Assembly: GCF_000196235.1 (NCBI RefSeq)
Contig: NC_008541.1
Coordinates: 186,001 to 250,000, forward strand
DNA from: Arthrobacter sp. FB24
GTDB lineage: Bacteria; Actinomycetota; Actinomycetes; Actinomycetales; Micrococcaceae
DNA length: 64,000 nucleotides
Direction: 5' to 3'
Of the stretch, positions 38,344 to 45,397 are shown in pieces. A program made the translations under genes and the position numbers. The first letter of the stretch is position 1, and each line of letters starts with the position of its first letter. Below the pieces are notes generated by a model, which had not been told where the DNA came from, searched no databases, and saw nothing but the letters and a program-made list of their open reading frames with translations.

Positions 38344-39729
38344 ATGGATGTAACAACCACCCTTCCCGTAGCTGTCGTTGGAGCCGGGCCCATCGGCCTT
38401 GCCGCGGCAGCACACCTGATAGAACGCGGCCTGGAGCCGCTGATCCTTGAGGCGGGCGCAACCCCTGCCTCCGCCATCGAGCAGTGGCGCCACATCCGGC
38501 TGTTCTCACCATGGCAGTACAACACCGATGCAGCAGCCGTCCGCCTGCTCGCCCGGTCAGGCTGGGAAGCCCCGGAGCCGACGGCACTGCCTACCGGCGG
38601 TGAACTCATCGACCACTACCTCACTCCCTTGGCTGAACTTCCCGCCATCGCGTCCCGCCTGCACGCCGGCGCCCGCGTCGTGGCAGTGACCCGGCACGGC
38701 ATGGACAAAACCCACAGCCGTGACCGCGACACCACACCTTTCGTGGTCCGGGTGGAACACGCCGACGGCGAAGTCCGCGACTACCGGGCTGCTGCCGTCA
38801 TCGACGCCTCCGGCACCTGGTCCACCCGCAACCCGCTCGGCACCTCCGGACTGCCCGCCCCCGGCGAGGCTGACGCGGCTGCCCGTATCTCCTCTCCGCT
38901 GCCTGACGTGCTGGGCCGTGACCGGGGAGCCTTTGCCGCGCGCACCGCCGTCGTCGTCGGCGCCGGCCACTCGGCCGCCAACACCCTGATCAATCTCTCC
39001 GAGCTCGCGGCCCAGGTGCCCGGGACGAAAATCGTGTGGGCCATCCGCGGCTCCTCCGCTGCCAAGGTCTACGGCGGCGGCGACGCTGACGGCCTTGCCG
39101 CCCGCGGCCAGCTCGGCAGCCGGCTCCGCGGCCTCGTCGACTCCGGCGCCGTGGAACTCCACACCGGGTTCGGGATCGCATACCTCACAGCAGCCGACGG
39201 CGCCGTCACCCTGACCTCAACGGACGGCCGCACCCTCGACGCCGACATCGTGGTTCCCGCCACCGGCTTCCGCCCGGACCTGGGCATCCTCCGTGAGCTC
39301 CGGCTGGAACTCGACCCCGGCGTGGAAGCCCCGCGTGAGCTCGGCCCGCTGATCGACCCCGAGTTCCACTCCTGCGGCACAGTCGAACCCCATGGCGCCC
39401 GGATGCTGGCCCACCCGGAGGCCGATTTCTACATTGTCGGCATGAAGTCCTACGGCCGGGCCCCGACCTTCCTGCTGGCCACCGGCTATGAGCAAGTACG
39501 TTCCGTCGCCGCGGCCTTGGCAGGGGACCGGCAGGCGGCCGACACCGTCCAGCTCGAGCTGCCCGAAACCGGTGTCTGCTCCTCCGATATCGGCACCAGT
39601 TGCGACATCCCCGCGGCCACGCCCGGAGGTTTTGTGGCCGAAACCTCCGGCGGCTGCTGCGGAACACCCCAGCCGGTCCTCGTCGGATTCCCCACTGGCC
39701 TGGCCCACGGCCGCTCCGGCGGCAACTGA
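38344..39729 (+). CDS. FAD/NAD(P)-dependent flavoprotein (ArsO-like) with cysteine-rich C-terminal tail
   Basis: A 461-residue flavin monooxygenase-type protein. The FAD site is VVGAGPIGLAAAAHLIERG near the N-terminus; the second Rossmann motif VVVGAGHSAANTLINL binds NAD(P)H; ATGF motif variants follow (PATGFRPDLG). Beyond the usual fold, the last 55 residues contain Cys412, Cys420 and a Cys438-Cys439 pair (GGCCGTP), a pattern suited to soft metalloids. It lies inside the arsenic operon, 93 bp after trxB. ArsO-like flavoproteins are known in ars operons, but their reaction is poorly defined. A role in thiol-arsenic redox chemistry is inference. Confidence 0.75.
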   Translation: MDVTTTLPVAVVGAGPIGLAAAAHLIERGLEPLILEAGATPASAIEQWRHIRLFSPWQYNTDAAAVRLLARSGWEAPEPTALPTGGELIDHYLTPLAELPAIASRLHAGARVVAVTRHGMDKTHSRDRDTTPFVVRVEHADGEVRDYRAAAVIDASGTWSTRNPLGTSGLPAPGEADAAARISSPLPDVLGRDRGAFAARTAVVVGAGHSAANTLINLSELAAQVPGTKIVWAIRGSSAAKVYGGGDADGLAARGQLGSRLRGLVDSGAVELHTGFGIAYLTAADGAVTLTSTDGRTLDADIVVPATGFRPDLGILRELRLELDPGVEAPRELGPLIDPEFHSCGTVEPHGARMLAHPEADFYIVGMKSYGRAPTFLLATGYEQVRSVAAALAGDRQAADTVQLELPETGVCSSDIGTSCDIPAATPGGFVAETSGGCCGTPQPVLVGFPTGLAHGRSGGN

Positions 39730-39774
39730 TCTCCTTCGGACGCTTTCGTCAACTGACCACACTGGAGTAATGAC

Positions 39775-40221
39775 ATGACCGACCACACTGAACACCGCCC
39801 TGGCCTGCAGGACAAAACGCCCAGCGTCCTGTTCGTCTGCAGCAAGAACGGCGGGAAGTCCCAGCTCGCCGCGGGACTGATGAACCAGATCGCCGCCGGG
39901 ACCGTCACGGTGCACTCTGCCGGGACGAAACCCGGCAAGTCGCTGAACCCGGAGTCCGTGGACGCGCTGGCGGAGCTCGGCATCGACATCACGGGTGAAC
40001 ACCCCAAACCCGTCACCGACGACGTACTGAACGCTGTCGACGTCGTCATCGTCCTGGGCAACGAGGCAAAGGTCGAAGCCCCCGCGGGCAAGCGGCTTGA
40101 GGTCTGGGATACGGACGAGCCCTCTGAGCGCGGTATCGCGGGCATGGAACGCATGCGCCTGGTCCGGGATGACATCAGGAGCCGCGTCCGGAAGCTGTAT
40201 GCGGAGCTCACCGGGAACTGA
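39775..40221 (+). CDS. Arsenate-mycothiol transferase-like reductase (single-cysteine ArsC)
   Basis: Second arsenate reductase, 148 residues. The P-loop reads CSKNGGKS, with Cys22 as the only cysteine in the protein and Lys where thioredoxin-type ArsC has Arg. A lone catalytic Cys and the NGGKSQ form match the actinobacterial mycothiol-coupled ArsC1/2 group, in which arsenate is joined to mycothiol and then reduced by mycoredoxin. It differs clearly from the three-cysteine ArsC at 36.8 kb. GGAGTAATG supplies a start 45 bp after the flavoprotein. The MFS gene follows after 2 bp. Confidence 0.85.
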   Translation: MTDHTEHRPGLQDKTPSVLFVCSKNGGKSQLAAGLMNQIAAGTVTVHSAGTKPGKSLNPESVDALAELGIDITGEHPKPVTDDVLNAVDVVIVLGNEAKVEAPAGKRLEVWDTDEPSERGIAGMERMRLVRDDIRSRVRKLYAELTGN

Positions 40222-40223
40222 CC

Positions 40224-41435
40224 GTGCCAGCGCCCGCTCCCACCCGGATCCTCGTCGCGGAGGGTGCACCGCGCGGCGGACTCGCCGCAATGTGCCTCAC
40301 CCAGACGACCGCATGGGGCGTGCTGTACTACGCCTTGGTCGCGGCAGTCCCGCGCATCAGCGAGGACACCGGCTGGGGCCCGGCAGGCGTGACAGGCGCA
40401 TTTTCGGCCGGCCTGCTGGTTTCCGCGGTGGCCGGGATCTTCGTCGGCAGGATCCTCGACCGGACGGGGCCGCGCACGCTGATGATCGGCGGGTCCCTCA
40501 TCGGAGTGCTGGCGCTGGCCATAGTGTCGGTTGCACCGAACCTGCCCGTGTTCTTTGCGGCCTGGCTGGTCGCCGGGGCCGCGCAGGCCGCCGTGCTGTA
40601 CCAGCCGGCCTTCACGGTGATCAGCCGCTGGTACGGGCCCGCGCGCATGCGGCCGCTGACCGTGTTGACCCTCGTCGCCGGGTTCGCATCCACCATTTTC
40701 GCGCCCTTCACCGCAGCCCTGACCGACGCGTTCGGCTGGAGAGGCGCCTTCATCATCCTCGCCGGCACCCTGGGGATCATCACCGTTCCGCTGCACGCCC
40801 GCTTCCTGAACCGGGACTGGGCCCCTGCCGCTATCACGCCACCTGCGGCTGAGCGCCGGGACGCGGTGCGCACCGTCAGGCGCAGTGGTGAATTCCTTGG
40901 CCTGCAGGCCCTCATGGTCCTGCTGTGCCTGGGTCTTTACACCGTGACGCTGAATGTCATCCCGTTGCTGATCGAAAAAGGAGCCGACTACACCACGGCC
41001 GCGCTCGGGCTCGGTCTCGTGGGCGCCGGACAGGTCGGCGGACGTCTGCTCTTCGGCGCCATCCCGCAGGCCGCGCGGCTGCCGGTCATCACCGGTACCG
41101 CCACCGGCGCCGCCCTGCTCCTCGCCGTCATGCCCGGGCCGGTGCCCGCACTAATGGCCGCCGGCATGCTCGCGGGCGCGGTCCGAGGGTGCCAGACCCT
41201 GCTGCAGGCCACTGTGGTGGCTGACCGGTGGGGAACCCAACATCTTGGCACTTTGCAGGGACTGTTCGCCGCACCGCTCACAGCTGTCACCGCCATCGCC
41301 CCTGCCGCCGGACCCGCACTGGCAACCTGGCTGGGAAGTTACACGAACATGGCCTACGCCACGGCTGCCGCCACAGGGACCGCAGCCGTCATTGCCGTCG
41401 TCGCCTCACGCCGCCCACGGAGGATCCTTCCCTAA
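40224..41435 (+). CDS. MFS transporter at the end of the arsenic operon
   Basis: A 403-residue major facilitator with about twelve membrane segments. The MFS loop motif appears as GRILDRTGPRTLMIGG between segments 2 and 3. The start is GTG 40224, 2 bp after the single-cysteine ArsC stop, so it is translationally linked to arsenic genes. Some MFS proteins in ars operons (ArsK, ArsJ) export arsenicals; ArsJ needs a neighbouring glyceraldehyde-3-phosphate dehydrogenase gene, which is absent. An ArsK-like exporter of arsenite or organoarsenicals is possible but not shown by sequence. Confidence 0.8.
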   Translation: MPAPAPTRILVAEGAPRGGLAAMCLTQTTAWGVLYYALVAAVPRISEDTGWGPAGVTGAFSAGLLVSAVAGIFVGRILDRTGPRTLMIGGSLIGVLALAIVSVAPNLPVFFAAWLVAGAAQAAVLYQPAFTVISRWYGPARMRPLTVLTLVAGFASTIFAPFTAALTDAFGWRGAFIILAGTLGIITVPLHARFLNRDWAPAAITPPAAERRDAVRTVRRSGEFLGLQALMVLLCLGLYTVTLNVIPLLIEKGADYTTAALGLGLVGAGQVGGRLLFGAIPQAARLPVITGTATGAALLLAVMPGPVPALMAAGMLAGAVRGCQTLLQATVVADRWGTQHLGTLQGLFAAPLTAVTAIAPAAGPALATWLGSYTNMAYATAAATGTAAVIAVVASRRPRRILP

Positions 41436-41455
41436 ACCCGCCCGGCTAACGCCCG

Positions 41456-42259
41456 CTATTTCCCCGTCAGCGTCCAGGAGCGCTTGGAGAGGCCGAACCA
41501 GAAGCCGTCGATAGCCGTTTTCGCGTTCAGGTCGCCGGACTCGTAGGCGGCACCCAGGGCTACATAAAGCGGTGCCCAGTGCTCGCTGCGCGGATGCGCC
41601 TCCAGCGCTGCCGGTGCCTTGTGCAGGAAATCCAGGATGGAATCGACGTCGCCGGCCGCCATGGTTTCCTGGGCCCAGTGGTCGAATTCGCTCGAAGCGG
41701 CCGGCGGTGCGGTGTCCGGGCCGCCCGCCGGGTTGAACCAGCGGAGGTTGTGCGTGGTGAAGCCGGATCCGACGATAAGCGTGCCGCGGTCCCGCAGCGG
41801 GGCCAGCGTTTTGCCCAGGTTGAACAGCCCCTGCGGATCCAGGGTGGGCATGGACATCTGGAGCACCGGGATATCAGCCTCCGGATACATTTCCACGAGC
41901 GGCACGTAGGCGCCGTGGTCCAGGCCGCGTTCCTCGTCGCGTTCCACGTGGTGGCCATGGGTGGAAACGAGCTTCTCCACCTCAGTGGCGAGTTCCACCG
42001 CCCGGGGGGCGTCGTAGCTGACGTCGTAGTACTTCTGCGGGAAGCCCCAGAAGTCGTAGACGAGTCCGGGGTTCCGCGTGGTGGCGCTGAGGGTCACCGG
42101 GGCGTTTTCCCAGTGTGCGGACACCATCAGGATGTCCGTGGGCCTGCCGAAGGCGCCGGACCAGGCGCTGAGCTCGCTGGTCCACCGCGCGTCGTCGGCG
42201 AGGGGAGGGGCGCCGTGGCTCAGGAAGAGAACGGGCGGGCGGTCAAGTGTCTGCGTCAT
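41456..42259 (-). CDS. DODA-type extradiol ring-cleavage dioxygenase (LigB superfamily)
   Basis: A 267-residue member of the YgiD/4,5-DOPA dioxygenase group. Candidate metal ligands are in FLSHGAPPL near the start, then HHVERDEERGLDHGAYVPL in the middle and GSGFTTHNLRW in the C-terminal half. Such enzymes open catechol rings, though bacterial substrates are often unknown. It is convergent with the MFS gene and divergent from a LacI gene. A TTGAATCTTCAA palindrome lies 24 bp upstream of its start. No pathway partner is visible next to it. Confidence 0.87.
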   Translation of the reverse strand: MTQTLDRPPVLFLSHGAPPLADDARWTSELSAWSGAFGRPTDILMVSAHWENAPVTLSATTRNPGLVYDFWGFPQKYYDVSYDAPRAVELATEVEKLVSTHGHHVERDEERGLDHGAYVPLVEMYPEADIPVLQMSMPTLDPQGLFNLGKTLAPLRDRGTLIVGSGFTTHNLRWFNPAGGPDTAPPAASSEFDHWAQETMAAGDVDSILDFLHKAPAALEAHPRSEHWAPLYVALGAAYESGDLNAKTAIDGFWFGLSKRSWTLTGK

Positions 42260-42282
42260 GTCTCCATTCTAGGAGCTTTTAC

Positions 42283-42294
42283 TTGAATCTTCAA
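42283..42294. promoter_or_regulatory. 12-bp palindrome upstream of the extradiol dioxygenase gene
   Basis: TTGAA and TTCAA arms surround TC. It sits 24-35 bp before the dioxygenase ATG in the divergent gap, the place for an operator. MarR-type regulators often control this enzyme family and bind similar TTGAA elements, but no marR gene is nearby; the binder is unknown. Confidence 0.35.
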
Positions 42295-42430
42295 CCATTA
42301 GGTTTTGATCGAATCAGGAAGTGGCCCGGGCTACGGTCGATGATGTTTTGCCCAACACCCAGTTACGAGGAATCCGGCGGACATCTCGAACGTTTCGTGG
42401 ATGCGCTGCCGGCTCGCGCACAATAGCTTC

Positions 42431-43456
42431 ATGGCCTACAGCAGCGAGCGGCGCCTTCCGCGACTTGAAGATGTAGCGGAACGTGCCGGCGTCTCGCACC
42501 AAACCGTATCCCGCGTCATCAACAACCACCCCAACGTGAGCAAGGCGACCAGGGAACGCGTTGAGGCGGCCATTGCCGAACTGGGGTACCGGCGGAACAC
42601 TGCGGCACGCAGCCTGGTGACGCGGCGTTCGCACACCATAGGCGTCCTGGCCAGCGAGTTGTCGCAGTACGGGCCCGCCAACACGCTGCTCGGCGTGGAG
42701 CAGGCCGCCCGCGATGCCGGCTACTTCGTGAGCATCGCGGCCATCCGCGAGGTCGGCGCGGAATCGATCGCGGATGCCGCGCGTCATTTTATGGACCAGG
42801 GTGTGGACGGCATCGTGGCCCTGGTGCCGCACGCCGGAACCCTGCAGGCCTTGGAACAGCTGAACCTGGACGTGCCCGTGGTTGTGGTTGGTTCCAGCGG
42901 GGCAGGCAGGTTCAGCGGAGCCATGGTGGACCAGAAGATGGGGGCACGGCTCGCCGTCGAGCACCTGATTGAGCGTGGCCACAAGCGCATCGGGCATATC
43001 TCCGGGCCCCGGGACTGGATCGATGCCGCCGAGCGGGCCGAAGGCTGGCGGGAGGCCCTCGCGGCAGAGGGGCTGCCTGCCGACCTTCTCGTCGAAGGGG
43101 ACTGGAGCGCCGGCAGCGGCTACGGCATCGGACAGAAGCTCGCCGTCGAACGCAATGCCACAGCGGTATTCGTAGGGAACGACCAGATGGCGCTGGGCGT
43201 CTTGCGCGCCTTCAGCGAAGCCGGCGTGCGAGTGCCCCGGGACGTCTCCGTCGTGGGCTTCGATGACCAGCCCGAGGCGGGCTACTTCACGCCCCCGCTA
43301 ACCACCGTCCGCCAGGACTTCGAGGAGCTCGGCCGTCGCTGCGTGGACCTGATGCTGAGGCTGCTCGAGGACGGCGCGGCGGCGGGAACAACCGTGGTGG
43401 AACCCAGGATCGTGGTGCGTGCAAGCACGGCCCGACCGGATGCCAGTCCCCGCTGA
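42431..43456 (+). CDS. LacI-family transcriptional regulator
   Basis: A 341-residue regulator. The N-terminal HTH (LEDVAERAGVSHQTVSRVINNHPNVS) is followed by the hinge region RRNTAARSLV and a periplasmic-binding-protein-like core with the family ending VGFDDQPEAGYFTPPLTTVRQDFEELG. ATG 42431 (MAYSSERRLPR) is preferred over the frame opening at 42401. No sugar gene lies beside it: the neighbours are a dioxygenase and a DUF4397 gene. Its target is unknown and may be distant, such as the TTGTTAGCGCTAACAA site of araB 2.9 kb downstream. Confidence 0.9.
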   Translation: MAYSSERRLPRLEDVAERAGVSHQTVSRVINNHPNVSKATRERVEAAIAELGYRRNTAARSLVTRRSHTIGVLASELSQYGPANTLLGVEQAARDAGYFVSIAAIREVGAESIADAARHFMDQGVDGIVALVPHAGTLQALEQLNLDVPVVVVGSSGAGRFSGAMVDQKMGARLAVEHLIERGHKRIGHISGPRDWIDAAERAEGWREALAAEGLPADLLVEGDWSAGSGYGIGQKLAVERNATAVFVGNDQMALGVLRAFSEAGVRVPRDVSVVGFDDQPEAGYFTPPLTTVRQDFEELGRRCVDLMLRLLEDGAAAGTTVVEPRIVVRASTARPDASPR

Positions 43457-43615
43457 CTGCACCCTTCCCGATCACGGGCCGGGCGCTGCATCCTGTCCCC
43501 CCGAGAAGACTTTTTGAAGAAATTTATATGCATGTGCATCCAGATTCGATGCTGCGCCGGTAGTTAGGGGTGTAAGCAAAATTGCCCGCCTGCCGGGCCG
43601 ATGAAGGAGAAGGAC

Positions 43616-44449
43616 ATGCGCAGAAGCATTTTCACAGCCGGCGCCGGAGTAGCCGCAATTGCGGCAGCAATCGCCCTCGCCGGCCCGGCCCAGGCGGCCG
43701 ACGGAGACGCCCGGCTTTCGGTGCTGCACGGCGTTCCCGGGCTCACCGTGGATGTCTGGGTCAACGGCGACCGCACCCTTGACGATTTCGTTCCCGGGAC
43801 CTTTGCCGGGCCGCTGGCGCTGCCGGCAGGTGCCTATGAAATCGCCATCACTGCCTCGGATGCCGCCGATGCATCGGCTCCTGTCATCGGTCCAGTCACC
43901 GTGACGCTCGCCGCGAGCGGGAACTACACGGCCGTGGCCAACCTCGACGCGGCGGGCAAGCCGACGGCGAACTTCTTTACCAACGACGTCTCGCAGATCG
44001 CAGCAGGCAAAGGCAAGCTGACCGTCCGGCACGCAGCTGCGGCGCCCGCGGTGGATGTCCTGGCCGGCGGAACAGCTGTCATTTCCAAGCTGGCCAACCC
44101 CGGCGAGCAGACACTCAGCCTGGACCCCGCCACCATCTCCGCAGCAGTGGCGGCGACCGGCGCCACCACGCCGCTGATCGGCCCTGCTGACGTCACTGTC
44201 GCCGAAGGCACGCACACGATTGTCTACGCCTGGGGCAGCCTGGCGGACAGCAATCTCCAGCTGGCCGTGCAGACCATCGAGGGGCTGCATTCCGCGCCGG
44301 GTTCGGTCCCGGGAGCCCGTGACGGCTCGTCCCGGACCTCAGCGGCAGGACCGGCGGTTGTCACGGTGGGGTTCGGTGCTGCAGCCCTGGCGCTGCTCCT
44401 CGGCGGCGTGGGTGTAGCCCGCACGATTGCCGCCCGGCGTAAAGGCTAA
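43616..44449 (+). CDS. Secreted, membrane-anchored DUF4397 protein
   Basis: A 277-residue cell-surface protein. A Sec signal peptide (SIFTAGAGVAAIAAAIALAGPAQA) is followed by two related beta-rich units: ARLSVLHGVPGLTVDVWVNG near residue 30 and GKLTVRHAAAAPAVDVLAGG near 140, which correspond to DUF4397 repeats. A hydrophobic segment (VVTVGFGAAALALLLGGVGVA) and a basic end (RTIAARRKG) close the chain. No LPxTG-like motif precedes that segment, so sortase attachment is not supported. ATG 43616 follows GGAGAAGG. A class F sortase gene lies 115 bp downstream. Confidence 0.85.
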   Translation: MRRSIFTAGAGVAAIAAAIALAGPAQAADGDARLSVLHGVPGLTVDVWVNGDRTLDDFVPGTFAGPLALPAGAYEIAITASDAADASAPVIGPVTVTLAASGNYTAVANLDAAGKPTANFFTNDVSQIAAGKGKLTVRHAAAAPAVDVLAGGTAVISKLANPGEQTLSLDPATISAAVAATGATTPLIGPADVTVAEGTHTIVYAWGSLADSNLQLAVQTIEGLHSAPGSVPGARDGSSRTSAAGPAVVTVGFGAAALALLLGGVGVARTIAARRKG

Positions 44450-44564
44450 CAAGCGGTCCAGCAGCAGTAGGTCCGGCCGTCCGACGATTGTTGGCGGCCG
44501 GGCCGTATTTCTCACCAGCCAACGTTGCAAGCCCTGAAGGTGCTTGCCGCGGGAAGGACCGGTC

Positions 44565-45281
44565 ATGAAACCAGGCACCACGACGGCAGGGGCGTCCCGC
44601 CGTCGTTATTCCTTTCTGCGCCGGGCTGCCGCGGGGGCCGCAGCGGCGCTCCTGCTCGCGGCGTGCGCTCCCTCCGAGCCGGTTCCGCAACCCTCGGCGG
44701 CAGTGAGGAGCGAAGGTGCTTTGCCGGCCGCGACTCCCTCCCCGCCTGCCGCGGCGCCGGCCGCGTCGCAGAGCCCCGCCCAGAGCAAGGAATCCATTCT
44801 GCGGCGGCCGGCCAAGCTGCCGGAATCCGCTGAGGCAGCGCCGGCCCCGATCTCACTCTCTGTCGACGGAACGTCCATCAATATGACAGTGGTACCGGTG
44901 GGGGTCTCACCCGATAGGGCCATGGAGATCCCTGAGGCCTTCGACCAGGCCGGGTGGTACAGGTTCGGCCCGGCCCCCGGAGCGGCTGCCGGGACAGCGG
45001 TGATCGCCGGGCATGTCGACACAACCTCCGAGCAGGCGCCATTTTCGCAATTGAAGACACTGGCACCGGGAACTGCGGTCCAGGTGGGACGCCGGGGCGC
45101 GCCCGCGCTGAACTACCGGGTGGTCAGTGTGGAGCTGATGGCCAAAGACAGCTTTGATGGTGGTTCACTTTTCCGCCGTTACGGTCCGCACGAACTCAAG
45201 ATCGTCACCTGCGGCGGCAGGTGGCTGCAGGACCGAATGGACTACAGCGACAACGTGATTGTCACCGCGGCCCTTGAGTAA
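44565..45281 (+). CDS. Class F sortase
   Basis: A 238-residue membrane-tethered or lipid-anchored transpeptidase-like protein. Its N-terminus has SRRRYSFLRRAAAGAAAALLLAAC, so it may be a lipoprotein with a Tat-like charge pattern. The sortase fold ends with the catalytic His in VIAGHVDT, Cys in IVTCGG and Arg in WLQDRMDYSDNVIV. Class F sortases are common in actinobacteria and their substrates are mostly unknown. GGAAGGA precedes ATG 44565. Adjacency to the DUF4397 gene suggests a pair, although that protein lacks a clear sorting signal. Confidence 0.88.
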   Translation: MKPGTTTAGASRRRYSFLRRAAAGAAAALLLAACAPSEPVPQPSAAVRSEGALPAATPSPPAAAPAASQSPAQSKESILRRPAKLPESAEAAPAPISLSVDGTSINMTVVPVGVSPDRAMEIPEAFDQAGWYRFGPAPGAAAGTAVIAGHVDTTSEQAPFSQLKTLAPGTAVQVGRRGAPALNYRVVSVELMAKDSFDGGSLFRRYGPHELKIVTCGGRWLQDRMDYSDNVIVTAALE

Positions 45282-45327
45282 GCGGAGCTGCGGCAGGCCT
45301 CCTTCCCTGTTGGCCCTCCCTCTTCTG

Positions 45328-45356
45328 TTGACTTTCAGTTTGTTAGCGCTAACAAT
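45328..45356 (+). promoter_or_regulatory. araB promoter with embedded LacI-type operator
   Basis: TTGACT (45328-45333), 17 bp, then AACAAT (45351-45356) form a promoter. The perfect 16-bp palindrome TTGTTAGCGCTAACAA (45340-45355), with a central CG as in LacI-family sites, covers the spacer and -10. Binding would block polymerase and repress araBDA until arabinose is present. Confidence 0.75.
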
Positions 45357-45397
45357 TAGGAGCAACCGCAGAGCGGCGGAAACTATTGGAGGAATTG

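Noticed and set aside
40224..41435. MFS protein as ArsJ, the 1-arseno-3-phosphoglycerate exporter
   Set aside because: ArsJ normally has a glyceraldehyde-3-phosphate dehydrogenase gene beside it; none is present.
32923..41455. tRNA-Lys as attachment site of an integrated element
   Set aside because: No second copy of the tRNA 3' end was seen near 41.4 kb and there is no integrase gene.
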